From: Hymenobacter aerilatus
GTDB taxonomy: Bacteria; Bacteroidota; Bacteroidia; Cytophagales; Hymenobacteraceae
DNA length: 64,000 bases
Direction of reading: 5' to 3'
NCBI RefSeq assembly: GCF_022921095.1
Contig: NZ_CP095053.1
Coordinates: forward strand, 4,692,501-4,756,500
In this document: positions 24,214-32,582 of the stretch, in pieces
Numbering within the stretch: the stretch's first letter is position 1
How the letters are laid out: the number at the start of each line of letters is the position of its first letter
Notes under the pieces: generated by a model
Seen by the model: only the letters and a program-made list of their open reading frames with translations
The model's database searches: none
Told to the model about the DNA's origin: nothing
Translations under genes and position numbers: made by a program

Positions 24214-26262
24214 ATGAGCAGATATAATACTTTCCTGAGCAATAATTTGCTTATTCCTATTTTAGGATTATTGTTGTGCGCTGGTAGATACGAAGTAAAG
24301 GCCGAGGGCTCAAAGAACCTAACGCCGGGTACGACCTCACCTCGAGCCGCCACCAATGCAACCAACGACTATGTGGGCTACCTCCAGCAAAACGACGGCA
24401 ACAATACCCGCGAGTTTCTGAACGAGGGTAGCTCGGCTGCCGAACGCATGTACGTGCACGTGGAGCCCAACGAAACCGTGCACTACGGCGTGCACCGCAT
24501 GAACTACAACAATACGCACACATCCCTGCGTATTCAGCTGCGTTATATATCAGCGGGAACATCGACTATCAATACGGTCATGTCCACGCAAATCAATCCG
24601 GCAACGGGCACTAATCCCAACAACGCCCTGCTGGCAGCTGGTCCTGGTGTCATTGATAATCCTGCGCAAGCCAGCGTGGGCCCCAACTACGATGGCACCG
24701 TTACGGGGGGGTACAATCCGCTGTCGTACACCAACATCACGGGTAGCGCCCAGGAATTCTGGTTGGAGTTTGTAGCCGTAAACACTGATGGTAGTGTTGT
24801 CGCCAATAAAGTACGTACAGCTTATGACATCTGGGACGTGACGGTGCGCGCTGCTACTGGCGAGAAAACCGGTCGATTGTACTCGCAAAGCTGGGGTTTC
24901 ACGGCGGGTTCAGACGTAGCCCGGCTGGCCAGCACCTTTTCGCTCTACCCCCTCATTCCGAATCCTAATTACGATGGTACTTATTTTATTAAGCGGGTCG
25001 ATTACGCCGGGATGCAGCCCTGGGGTGTACTCCTAACGGCCAACTCCTACGGCGTTAGCAAAGCTTCTGGTACCTACAAAGACTGGCGTAAAAGTCGTGG
25101 TGGATCTTTCAATACGGCTGAGTATAAATTGTTTGTGAATGATCCGGATCCGGCTATTTATCCTACTACCATTCGCCCTTCGGCCCCTACCATCAGCACC
25201 AGCTGCCGCTCCGATAACAAGGGAGCTATTTTCACGCTACGCGTCGATCAGGCTGGTTTCGGCACCATCTTCATCGATGGCAACAACAACAAGATCTATG
25301 AAGCCGCGAATGACCGGCTGCTGGAAGGCCTGACGCAGAAAGGCGACAACCAGTTCGATTGGGACGGTACTTCCGATACGGGTGTTACCATGCCTTCCGG
25401 CAACATCAACATCACCTATTCAAGTGGGGTAGGGCCAGTAAACTTTCCCATCTTCGATGCAGAAAACAATACCGGCGGCATCATCATCCGGGAGGTACGG
25501 CCCGGCAACACAGGCAACATCGACTATGCCTTCTGGGACGATGCTAATTTGACCAATTTCCCCGCGCCCCAACAAAATCCGTATGGCATCAACTCGGCCG
25601 AGGGAGCGCACAAATGGTCAGGAAACATTGGCGACGTGGTGACCGTGAATACCTACGCCGTGGGCCTGATTGCGCGTAATCAGTCCAATAACATCACCTA
25701 CAACAATGGTAGCTGTTTGGTAATTGCTCCTGTAATATTGCCGGTAGAGCTAACCAGCTTCACGGCTACGGCTCAGAAACAGCAGGTAGCGCTGCGCTGG
25801 GCCACGGCCTCGGAGAAAAACAGTGCGCAGTTTGTAGTAGAGCGTAGCCTCGATGGACGGCGGTTTGAGGCCGTGGGTCAGGTGGCCGCGCAGGGCAACA
25901 GCGCCAGCACCCGCATCTACACCTTCCTTGACCCGATTTCCGAGCTGAGCGGCAGCATCTACTACCGCCTGCGCCAGCTCGACCTCGACCAGACGGCCCA
26001 CCTCAGCCCGGTGGTGACCGTGCAGCTGGCCGCAGTAGCCGGCACACTCTACCCCAACCCCGCTACCAGCGAGGTGGCGGTGCGGTTCGCCGCGCCCCTA
26101 CCCCACGAAACCGCATATACGGTGCTGAACGCGGCTGGCCAGGTGGTGCAGCACGGAACAGTATTGCCGGGTGCTGAACTGCGTATCTCAGTGGCCGATC
26201 TGCCAGCGAATGGCCTCTACCTGCTGCGCGTAGGCACCCATACCTACCGCTTTTCGAAGTAA
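24214..26262 (+). CDS. Large secreted protein with T9SS type A sorting domain
   Basis: A 682-residue exported protein of unknown role. The N-terminus (LSNNLLIPILGLLLCAGRYEVKA) is a signal peptide. Residues about 40-520 form a beta-rich body with internal segments reading VHVEPNETVHYGVHR, TVRAATGEKTGRLYSQSWGF, GFGTIFIDGNNNKIYE and QFDWDGTSDTGVTM, the last resembling FlgD-Ig-like turns. From about 525 the sequence becomes the linker common in Bacteroidota surface proteins (ILPVELTSFTA, then QVALRWATASEKNSAQFVVERS). The last 75 residues are a type A sorting domain (GTLYPNPATSEV ... NGLYLLRVG). The 5' third has more A/T at third positions than the 3' part. An AT-rich 275-base region precedes it. 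It is expected on the cell surface or secreted. The stop codon abuts palindrome 5. Confidence 0.82.
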   Translation: MSRYNTFLSNNLLIPILGLLLCAGRYEVKAEGSKNLTPGTTSPRAATNATNDYVGYLQQNDGNNTREFLNEGSSAAERMYVHVEPNETVHYGVHRMNYNNTHTSLRIQLRYISAGTSTINTVMSTQINPATGTNPNNALLAAGPGVIDNPAQASVGPNYDGTVTGGYNPLSYTNITGSAQEFWLEFVAVNTDGSVVANKVRTAYDIWDVTVRAATGEKTGRLYSQSWGFTAGSDVARLASTFSLYPLIPNPNYDGTYFIKRVDYAGMQPWGVLLTANSYGVSKASGTYKDWRKSRGGSFNTAEYKLFVNDPDPAIYPTTIRPSAPTISTSCRSDNKGAIFTLRVDQAGFGTIFIDGNNNKIYEAANDRLLEGLTQKGDNQFDWDGTSDTGVTMPSGNINITYSSGVGPVNFPIFDAENNTGGIIIREVRPGNTGNIDYAFWDDANLTNFPAPQQNPYGINSAEGAHKWSGNIGDVVTVNTYAVGLIARNQSNNITYNNGSCLVIAPVILPVELTSFTATAQKQQVALRWATASEKNSAQFVVERSLDGRRFEAVGQVAAQGNSASTRIYTFLDPISELSGSIYYRLRQLDLDQTAHLSPVVTVQLAAVAGTLYPNPATSEVAVRFAAPLPHETAYTVLNAAGQVVQHGTVLPGAELRISVADLPANGLYLLRVGTHTYRFSK

Positions 26263-26410
26263 GTAGTGTAAAGTATAAAAACCTGTCATCCTGAGCGGAG
26301 TGAAGGACCTTCTCACGCTAGAACGAGTCGTTGATACGAAAATCGTTCTGCCGTGAGAAGGTCCTTCGCTCTGCTCAGGATGACAGGTTTTTATACTTTA
26401 CACTACTTTA
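26260..26410. repeat. Long palindrome 5, between two TAA stop codons
   Basis: The left arm begins at the TAA of the T9SS protein gene and the right arm ends at the TAA of hflX. The copy-specific flank AGTAGTGTAAAGTATAAAAA follows both stops and is identical in the two arms except for one extra A next to hflX. The core TGTCATCCTGAGC...AAGGACCTTCTCAC and the loop GAACGAGTCGTT...TCGTTC fit the consensus. Confidence 0.93.
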
Positions 26411-27751
26411 CTCCGCCTCGTCGTACTCCGTTTGGTTGGGGTAGCGCTGGCTGTGCAGCTCGCCTACCTTGCGCACCAGCAACGCCCGCAGCTCATCGAT
26501 GTTTTCGCGCTCCTGGGCCGAGATGAAAATCACCGGGTCGTGCATTTTGGCCATATAGGTGGCTTGCAACTGCTCCAGGGTAGGCCGAATCAGGGTGCCG
26601 TCTTCCTCGTCGGGGTTCATGTCCTCGAAGCCGCCGTCGGGGTCGATGCCTGCTTCGGCGTCGGGGTTGTACTGATCTATTTTGTTGAAGACAAGTAGGA
26701 TAGCCTTGTCGGCGGCGCCGATGTCCTTCAGCGTGTCGTTCACCACTTCGATGTGCTCCTCAAACGAGGGGTGCGAAATATCGACTACGTGCATGAGTAG
26801 GTCGGCCTCCCGAATCTCGTCCAAGGTGCTCTTAAAGCTCTCAATCAGGCGGGTAGGGAGTTTGCGGATAAACCCTACTGTGTCGGACAGCAGGAAGGGC
26901 ACCGTGTCCAGCACCACCTTGCGCACCGTGGAGTCAACGGTAGCAAAGAGCTTGTTTTCGGCAAACACGTCGGAGCGGGAGAGCAGGTTCATGATGGTGC
27001 TCTTGCCCACGTTGGTGTAGCCCACCAGCGCCACCCGCACCAGCCCGGTGCGCGACTTGCGCTGCGTCACGCTCTGCTTGTCGAAGTCTTTCAGCTTCTC
27101 TTTCAGGAAGGAAATCCGGTCGCGCACCACGCGGCGGTCGGTTTCGATTTCCGTTTCACCCGGTCCGCGCTGGCTCACGCCCCCGCCACGCTGCTTGTCT
27201 AAGTGGGTCCAGAGGCCGGTGAGGCGAGGTAGGAGGTATTGGTATTGGGCCAGCTCTACCTGCGTGCGCGCCGTGGCCGACTTCGCCCGGCGGGCAAAGA
27301 TGTCGATAATCAGCAGCGAGCGGTCCACGATTTTCACCTTCAGCTCGGCCTCCAGGTTGCGCAACTGCGAGGGCGACAGGTCGTCGTCGAAAATGACCAT
27401 GCTCGCGCCCGAGTGATTCACGAAGGCTTTGATTTCGGCCAGCTTACCCTCGCCCACAAACGTGCGGATGTCGGGCTTCTCCAGGCGTTGCACGAAGCGC
27501 TTGACCACTTGCGCACCAGCGGTTTCGGTCAGAAAAGCCAGCTCGTCGAGGTATTCTTGGGTGGTGGTATCGGGTTGGCGCTTGTCGGGTACGGCTACCA
27601 GCACGGCGGTTTCCTGATCCTGGGCCGTGTTGTAAGTAGCGTCTTTGTTGCCTTTGGCCAGAATGCGGCCCGCCCTACCCTTCACCGTATCGGTGGCGCC
27701 GGGGTGGCGGGTGCTATTTCGGCGGCGTTTGGAGCCAGATGTAGTACTCAA
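26408..27751 (-). CDS. hflX: GTPase HflX
   Basis: A 447-residue ribosome-associated GTPase. HflX splits stalled or stressed 70S ribosomes. The N-terminal HflX domain (about 45-210) includes ETAVLVAVPDK, FVGEGKLAEIK (the glycine-rich signature) and the helical linker ARTQVELAQYQYLLPRL with GPGETEIETDRR. The G domain has GYTNVGKST (P-loop), the switch I Thr region, DTVGFIRKLP (G3), NKID (G4) and SAQ (G5). The first codon is TTG: the frame is closed by TAA 15 bases upstream and no ATG lies between, so either TTG or a downstream GTG starts translation. The Lys/Arg-rich N-terminal 40 residues are variable in the family. It is a single gene between palindromes 5 and 6. Confidence 0.94.
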   Translation of the reverse strand: MSTTSGSKRRRNSTRHPGATDTVKGRAGRILAKGNKDATYNTAQDQETAVLVAVPDKRQPDTTTQEYLDELAFLTETAGAQVVKRFVQRLEKPDIRTFVGEGKLAEIKAFVNHSGASMVIFDDDLSPSQLRNLEAELKVKIVDRSLLIIDIFARRAKSATARTQVELAQYQYLLPRLTGLWTHLDKQRGGGVSQRGPGETEIETDRRVVRDRISFLKEKLKDFDKQSVTQRKSRTGLVRVALVGYTNVGKSTIMNLLSRSDVFAENKLFATVDSTVRKVVLDTVPFLLSDTVGFIRKLPTRLIESFKSTLDEIREADLLMHVVDISHPSFEEHIEVVNDTLKDIGAADKAILLVFNKIDQYNPDAEAGIDPDGGFEDMNPDEEDGTLIRPTLEQLQATYMAKMHDPVIFISAQERENIDELRALLVRKVGELHSQRYPNQTEYDEAE

Positions 27752-27827
27752 AATATAGGTGGTTTAATTGTTAAATGGTTGAATAAGTGAGTGGTTGAAT
27801 GAGTGATTGAGTGAATGCTTTTTATCC

Positions 27828-27926
27828 GTCATCCTGAGCTTGCGAAGGACCTTATGCCCGCAGAACGAATCGTTATAACGCTGGTCGTCCATATATGAGA
27901 AGGTCCTTCGCTGTGCTCAGGATGAC
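27828..27926. repeat. Palindrome 6 with decayed outer symmetry
   Basis: Core arms GTCATCCTGAGC...GAAGGACCTTA (27828-27854) and their mirror (27902-27926) surround a loop with GAACGAATCGTT. Both outer flanks are rich in GAGTGA/TGAATG-like words with stops in all frames (27781-27820 and 27930-27960), but they match only loosely. It lies after the cytochrome c gene and before hflX on the same strand. Confidence 0.85.
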
Positions 27927-27960
27927 ACACTTTTTTTCACTTGGTCACTCAGCTACTCAG

Positions 27961-28377
27961 TCACTTCAAGGTTAGCGAGTAGGCTACTACTTGCTCAATC
28001 TCAGCGTCGCTGAGCTGATCTTTGAAGCCAGGCATCTTGCCTAAGCCGTTTTTCACCATATATATACGGCCTGTGGTATTGAGGTTGCTTTTGGTGAGGT
28101 CGTGAGCCCCGTTGGCGCCTTTGCGGCCGTCTTCGCCGTGGCACGCAGCGCAGCGCTGTGTGAAAATAGCCTGTCCGGCTGCCAAGGCGTCCTGCTGCAA
28201 AGTGCCCACTATGGCTTCTGGCACCTCCCCAGCCGAATCGACCACGATGCCGTTGGGAGAAACGGATACACCGGGCGTGGCGCGGGTGGTGTCGGTGGAG
28301 CTACAAGCGGCCAGTAACCCCAGGCCGACGGCCGGCACCAGTACCCACCGCAGCTGGGAAAAAAAACAAACAAGCAT
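27961..28377 (-). CDS. Cytochrome c lipoprotein
   Basis: A 138-residue class I c-type cytochrome. The start at 28377 gives a hydrophobic signal with lipobox LLAAC (Cys25), so the protein should be lipid-anchored on the periplasmic side. The haem site is CAACH (76-80) and the distal ligand is Met115 in GKMPGF. The spacing and the ending (LSDAEIEQVVAYSLTLK) match small cytochrome c6/c555-like domains. It probably shuttles electrons to a terminal oxidase or peroxidase, but no oxidase genes are nearby. A linker of about 40 residues separates anchor and haem domain. A TACTTTG word upstream on the minus strand (about 28411) could be the -7 element. Confidence 0.9.
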   Translation of the reverse strand: MLVCFFSQLRWVLVPAVGLGLLAACSSTDTTRATPGVSVSPNGIVVDSAGEVPEAIVGTLQQDALAAGQAIFTQRCAACHGEDGRKGANGAHDLTKSNLNTTGRIYMVKNGLGKMPGFKDQLSDAEIEQVVAYSLTLK

Positions 28378-28610
28378 AGGCAAAAAAGATAACACCAAAA
28401 CCTGCCGCAAAGTAGCCAATGCGCTGCTGTTTCTGTAGACGCACGGCAGGCGGCCCGCGTAGGGTCAGGTAGGCGGCGCGCCAGAAACGAGGTATGTGGT
28501 TGTGCGTGAATTAAAACAACTCTATATTTAATTGAATTCCGCTGATGGCCGCTGAGGAGAAGAAAAGTTGACAGCGCCGCACTACCCTACCTTCCTTTCT
28601 CACATCGTGT

Positions 28611-29825
28611 ATGAAAACAACCACTACCCACCGGGGTGTGCTGCTCTTGCTGTGGCTGCTCCTGTTCTTGGCCGGGTGCCAGCAATCCAACGACGACCCG
28701 CAGCCCGCGCCGCCTACCGGACAAGAGCGCTTTGTGTCGGCTACGCAGGTGGCCACCACTCCCAAAGCCACGCTACAGCTACTGGCTACACTGGGCGGCT
28801 TCGGCAATTATGCTTCCTACGTGCAGTACGACGTGGCGTTTTACCGCTTTATCTACAAAACCACATTTCAGGGCAAAGAAATTCAGGCATCGGGTCTGTT
28901 GGGAATTCCGCAGAACACGACCACGCCGCCGGCCCTGCTCAGCGCCCAGCACGGCACTATGTTCCGGCAGGCCGACGCGCCTTCCAACTACCCCAACACG
29001 TTCAGCGGGTTTGAGCTATTTGCGGGAGCTGGCTTCGTCACGGTCATTCCCGATTTCATCGGCTACGGCGAGTCGAAGAACATTTTTCACCCATACTACG
29101 ATCAGCCCGCTTCGGCCGCGGCGGTGGTCGATATGCTGAAGGCGGCGCAGTACTACCTCCAGACTCAGCAGGTAACGCTAAATAACCGGCTATTCCTGGT
29201 GGGCTACTCCGAGGGCGGCTACGTAACCATGGCCGCGCAAAAAGAAATTGAAACCAACGCCGACCACAACCTGACCCTAACGGCCGTGGCGGCCGGCGCA
29301 GGTGGCTACGACCTGACGGGCATGCTCACGCAGATTGCCACGGTACCATCGTATGCCACACCGGCTTTTCTGCCTTTCATCATCCAGGCATACAATACCA
29401 CCTACGGCTGGAACCGCCCCCTCACCGACTTCTTCCAGGCTCCTTATGCCGCCAGAATACCCAGCTTGCTCGACGGCTCGAAAACACTAGACGAAATCAA
29501 CGCTCAGCTCACCACCGAGCCGGCCATGCTGTTTACGCCTACCTTCTACGCCAACCTAAAAAATAGCACCGGCGAAACCATGCTGAAGCAGAAGCTTCAG
29601 GAAAACAGCTTTCTGACTTGGGTGCCGAAAAGCCCTACCCGTCTCTTCCACGGTACCGCCGACGAGTCGGTGTTCTACCAAACTTCCGAGTCGACTTACA
29701 AGCGCTTTCAGGCGGCGGGTGCCACCAACGTGGAATTCTTTCCTATTCCCAACGGCATGCACCGCACCAGTATCGCGCCCATGATGGTGAACGTGCTGCC
29801 GTGGTTTCAATCGTTGAATAAGTAG
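28611..29825 (+). CDS. Lipase/esterase-like alpha/beta-hydrolase lipoprotein
   Basis: A 404-residue exported hydrolase. The signal peptide ends with a lipobox (LLFLAGCQQ), so it is probably lipid-anchored in the outer membrane. The body starts at about 45 and has the nucleophile elbow GYSEGG with Ser200. The region VIPDFIGYGESKNIFHPY matches secretory-lipase/prolyl-oligopeptidase-like hydrolases. The likely catalytic Asp is in RLFHGTADESVF and the His in NGMHRTS near the C-terminus, giving a complete Ser-Asp-His set. A helical cap domain is suggested by the insert between about 230 and 330. Substrate unknown; an ester or short lipid is likely. It is a single gene, followed by palindrome 7. 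Confidence 0.83.
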   Translation: MKTTTTHRGVLLLLWLLLFLAGCQQSNDDPQPAPPTGQERFVSATQVATTPKATLQLLATLGGFGNYASYVQYDVAFYRFIYKTTFQGKEIQASGLLGIPQNTTTPPALLSAQHGTMFRQADAPSNYPNTFSGFELFAGAGFVTVIPDFIGYGESKNIFHPYYDQPASAAAVVDMLKAAQYYLQTQQVTLNNRLFLVGYSEGGYVTMAAQKEIETNADHNLTLTAVAAGAGGYDLTGMLTQIATVPSYATPAFLPFIIQAYNTTYGWNRPLTDFFQAPYAARIPSLLDGSKTLDEINAQLTTEPAMLFTPTFYANLKNSTGETMLKQKLQENSFLTWVPKSPTRLFHGTADESVFYQTSESTYKRFQAAGATNVEFFPIPNGMHRTSIAPMMVNVLPWFQSLNK

Positions 29826-29833
29826 AAGAAGTA

Positions 29834-29919
29834 GTTGTCCTTCCGAGCGGCAGCGAGGAAGCTGAGTTGAACCGTTGTAGAGGTTTATTCACATTCCTTG
29901 CTTTCGCTCGGAAGGACAA
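29834..29919. repeat. Palindrome 7, different arm sequence
   Basis: GTTGTCCTTCCGAGCG (29834-29849) is mirrored by CGCTCGGAAGGACAA (29905-29919). The arms are shorter than in the main family and the word TCCTTCCGAGCG replaces TCATCCTGAGCG, but the layout (imperfect inner stem GAGGAAGCTGAG, A/T-rich centre) is similar. It is located just after the lipase gene and before the promoter of the glycosyltransferase gene. Confidence 0.8.
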
Positions 29920-29932
29920 GCAACAATCCCCC

Positions 29933-29940
29933 TACCTTTG
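29933..29940 (+). promoter_or_regulatory. Candidate -7 promoter element of the glycosyltransferase gene
   Basis: TACCTTTG is an exact match to the Bacteroidota -7 consensus TAnnTTTG, 25 bases before the ATG at 29965, giving a short leader. No good TTTG -33 element is seen; TTTCG occurs about 30 bases upstream inside the arm of palindrome 7. Confidence 0.5.
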
Positions 29941-29964
29941 CGGGCCAACTATTTACCCGCCCGA

Positions 29965-31086
29965 ATGCGCGTTGCTATTGTTATCAATACCTCCTGGAAT
30001 ATCTGGAATTTCCGGCGGAGTCTGGTGAAAGCCCTACAAGCTGCCGGCCACGAGGTGCTGGCCATTGCCCCCCCTGACGACTACTCGCAACGCCTGGAAA
30101 CCGAGTTGGGCTGCCGCTACGTGCCGGTGCTGATGGAAAACAAGGGCACCAATCCCGCCAAGGATGCCCAGCTCACGCAGCGCTTCTACCGCATCTACCG
30201 TCGCGAACGGCCCGATGTGGTCTTGCACTACACCATCAAGCCCAACATCTACGGCACGCTGGCCGCCAAGCTGGCGGGTATTCCCAGCGTCAACAATGTG
30301 TCGGGGCTGGGCACGGTGTTTATCGTGCGCAACCTGGTGAGTCGGGTAGCGCTGGGCCTCTACCGGTTTGCCTTCCGGTTTCCCCGGCGAGTGTTTTTTC
30401 AAAACGACGACGACCGGCAGTTGTTCCTGCAATACCGGCTGGTAGCGCCCGGCATCACCGATTTACTACCCGGTTCGGGTGTTGATATCCAACGGTTTCA
30501 GCCCGCTGCCGAGTTCACGCGCAACACGCCCTTTACCTTCCTAATGATTGCGCGGGTACTCTACGAGAAGGGAATTGAGGAATACTTTGAAGCAGCGAAG
30601 CTGGTGCGTCAGGCCGTGCCCGGCACGCGGGTGCAGCTGCTGGGTGGCATTGATGAGAGCGGGGGGGTAGGGGTGAAGCGCGCAATCTTCGAGCAGTGGC
30701 TGCAAGCCGGCAATATTGAGTACCTGGGCACTTCCGACGACGTGGCTTCTCTCATTCATCAGGCCGATTGTGTGGTGCTGCCCAGCTACCGCGAGGGCAC
30801 ACCCAAAACCCTGTTGGAAGCGGCGGCTATGGGCAAACCCATTGTGACAACCGATGTGCCCGGCTGCCGCGAAACCGTAGTGCATGGCCACAACGGCCTG
30901 CTCTGCCAAGTGCGCGACGCTGCCGACCTAGCCGAAAAGATGCTGCAAGTTCAGAAACTGTCCGACCCCGATCTGGCCCAGATGGGCCGCGCCAGCCGCC
31001 AACTGGCCGAGCAAAAATTCGACGAGCAATTGGTGTTGGACAAATACTTGCGCATTGTGGAGGAGCTAACGCGCCCAGGTCGCTAA
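29965..31086 (+). CDS. Glycosyltransferase family 4
   Basis: A 373-residue GT-B glycosyltransferase. The N-domain begins VAIVINTSWNIWNFRRSLV and contains YTIKPNIYGTLAAKLAGIP and NNVSGLGTVF, typical of sugar-lipid transferases such as WbpL-associated or PglA-like GT4 enzymes. The C-domain has FLMIARVLYEKGIEEYFEA, VQLLGGID and the donor-binding E-x7-E segment in YREGTPKTLLEAAAMGKPIV. It should be cytoplasmic or peripherally membrane-bound, adding one sugar to a surface-polysaccharide or lipid-linked precursor. rfbC follows 58 bases downstream, pointing to a deoxysugar-containing glycan, although no other glycan genes are in the window. The ATG at 29965 is preferred over an upstream TTG that overlaps the putative promoter. 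Confidence 0.88.
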   Translation: MRVAIVINTSWNIWNFRRSLVKALQAAGHEVLAIAPPDDYSQRLETELGCRYVPVLMENKGTNPAKDAQLTQRFYRIYRRERPDVVLHYTIKPNIYGTLAAKLAGIPSVNNVSGLGTVFIVRNLVSRVALGLYRFAFRFPRRVFFQNDDDRQLFLQYRLVAPGITDLLPGSGVDIQRFQPAAEFTRNTPFTFLMIARVLYEKGIEEYFEAAKLVRQAVPGTRVQLLGGIDESGGVGVKRAIFEQWLQAGNIEYLGTSDDVASLIHQADCVVLPSYREGTPKTLLEAAAMGKPIVTTDVPGCRETVVHGHNGLLCQVRDAADLAEKMLQVQKLSDPDLAQMGRASRQLAEQKFDEQLVLDKYLRIVEELTRPGR

Positions 31087-31144
31087 CCCAACGTAACTTC
31101 GCAGCTCAGAGGGACACCTGTTCTCAATGTTTAACTAGTGATAC

Positions 31145-31687
31145 ATGGAATTTAAGTACTTCGATATTGCAGGGGTGGTAGAGGTGCTACCTCGCGTATT
31201 TGGGGATGCCCGCGGCGCCTTCTTTGAGTCGTTCAGCGCCGAGAAGATGGCTGCTGCTGGCATCGTCGGCGACTGGGTGCAGGACAACCAGTCGCGCTCC
31301 GATCGGGGCGTGGTGCGGGGCTTGCACTTTCAGGCGCCACCTTTTGCCCAGGCCAAATTGGTGCGTGTGGCAGCCGGCCGTGCCCTCGATGTGATTGTGG
31401 ATATCCGCAAAGACTCGCCTACCTACGGCCAGCACGTAGCCGTAGAGCTAGATGCTGAACGTTACAACATGCTCTACGTGCCAGTAGGCTTTGCCCACGG
31501 CTTCACGGCCCTAGAAGACAACACGTTGTTTCTCTACAAGTGCACCAACTACTACGCGCCGCCATCGGAGGGCGGCCTGCGCTGGAACGATCCTGAGTTG
31601 GGTATCGACTGGGGGCTGCAGGACGCCACCGTATCAGCCAAAGACCAGGTGCTACCGTTGCTGAAGGACTTCGTAAGTCCATTTTAA
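31145..31687 (+). CDS. rfbC: dTDP-4-dehydrorhamnose 3,5-epimerase
   Basis: A complete 180-residue cupin-fold epimerase (RmlC/RfbC). It converts dTDP-4-keto-6-deoxyglucose to dTDP-4-keto-rhamnose, the third step of dTDP-L-rhamnose synthesis. The base His61 is in RGLHFQAPP and the likely acid Tyr131 in FLYKCTNYY. Further family segments are DARGAFFESF (dTDP-binding), QDNQSRSDRGVVRG, LDVIVDIRKDSPTYG and YVPVGFAHGF. The length is normal. The other rml genes are not adjacent, so the pathway is split in this genome. It is probably co-transcribed with the glycosyltransferase upstream. It ends at palindrome 8. Confidence 0.93.
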   Translation: MEFKYFDIAGVVEVLPRVFGDARGAFFESFSAEKMAAAGIVGDWVQDNQSRSDRGVVRGLHFQAPPFAQAKLVRVAAGRALDVIVDIRKDSPTYGQHVAVELDAERYNMLYVPVGFAHGFTALEDNTLFLYKCTNYYAPPSEGGLRWNDPELGIDWGLQDATVSAKDQVLPLLKDFVSPF

Positions 31688-31700
31688 AACGAAGCTCGCC

Positions 31701-31818
31701 TGTCCTCCTGAACATTCCGCGCATCAAGCGGCGATGAAGGACCTTCTTACGCTAGAACGATGCTCATAACAACGGCTCGTTCTAGCGTGAGAAGGTCCTT
31801 CATTGCGTTCAGCAGGAT
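31701..31818. repeat. Palindrome 8 with an internal insertion
   Basis: TGTCCTCCTGAAC at 31701 is mirrored by GTTCAGCAGGAT ending near 31817. The inner part ATGAAGGACCTTCTTACGCT plus AGAACGA is mirrored by TCGTTCTAGCGTGAGAAGG. The left arm carries about 20 extra bases (ATTCCGCGCATCAAGCGGCG), themselves partly self-complementary, with no counterpart on the right. It lies between convergent rfbC and the flavin reductase gene. Confidence 0.85.
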
Positions 31819-31841
31819 AGATAGATGACAGATAATTATTA

Positions 31842-32582
31842 TTACCCGCCCGTCGGCCCGAACCGCTCGGTTTTGATGTCTTCGGCAGGTAGTCCCAGAT
31901 CTTGCAAAGCAGTAGCGGCACTTTCTACTAGACCGGTTGGGCCGCACACGTAGCATACAGGCGACGCTTCAAACCGTCCTACCACCTCCGCCAGCAATGC
32001 CTTATCGATGCGGCGGTGGTAGCCTGTCCAGCCGGTAGGGGCTTGGCGGGTGTAGTCCAGTAGTAGGGTGAAGGTAGGGTCGGTGGCAGTTAGGGTTTCC
32101 AACTCTTGCTGATAGATAACGTCCTCCGGCGTGCGGATGCTGAACAGCAGCACCGTCGGGTTGTGCAGCCCAGCGCGCTGGCGGTGGCGCAGCACAGCCA
32201 TCAGCGGGACCACGCCCGAGCCACCCGCCACGAGTAGCAACGGCCGGGCGCCAGTTGCGCTGCGCCACACAAAGTAGCCCCCGATGGGGCCGCGCACTTC
32301 CAATTGGTCGCCTACCCCTACGCCCTCAAACAGGTAGCCCGATACCTCGCCCTCTTCCACGGCTTCCACCGTTAGCTCAATCTCGCCGGTCTGTTCGGGC
32401 GGAGAGGCCACGGAGTAGCTGCGCTCGGCCTGGTAGCCGTCGGGAGCGGTGAGGCGCAGAGTATAATGCTGGCCGGGTAGGTGAGGCGTCCAGTGGGGCA
32501 GGCTGAGCGTGAACGTCTTCACGCGGGCCGTTTCGGAGCGGATGGCCGTGACGGTAGCTAGTTGCCAGTCCAGCTTACTCAT
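31842..32582 (-). CDS. Ferredoxin-reductase-like FAD/NAD(P)H oxidoreductase
   Basis: A 246-residue member of the ferredoxin-NADP reductase superfamily without a 2Fe-2S domain. The FAD-binding barrel carries the RSYSVASPP motif and GEVSGYLF. The NAD-binding half has LLLVAGGSGVVPLMAVLRH, LLFSIRTPEDVIY and YVCGPTGLVESAATALQ, and ends in RFGPTGG. The start (ATG 32582-32580) overlaps the stop of the upstream sulfite-oxidase-like gene by 8 bases (ATGAGTAA), a sign of translational coupling. The obvious inference is that this protein passes electrons between NAD(P)H and the molybdoenzyme. An upstream in-frame extension reading into the neighbouring gene is rejected. Cytoplasmic; no signal peptide. 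Confidence 0.88.
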   Translation of the reverse strand: MSKLDWQLATVTAIRSETARVKTFTLSLPHWTPHLPGQHYTLRLTAPDGYQAERSYSVASPPEQTGEIELTVEAVEEGEVSGYLFEGVGVGDQLEVRGPIGGYFVWRSATGARPLLLVAGGSGVVPLMAVLRHRQRAGLHNPTVLLFSIRTPEDVIYQQELETLTATDPTFTLLLDYTRQAPTGWTGYHRRIDKALLAEVVGRFEASPVCYVCGPTGLVESAATALQDLGLPAEDIKTERFGPTGG

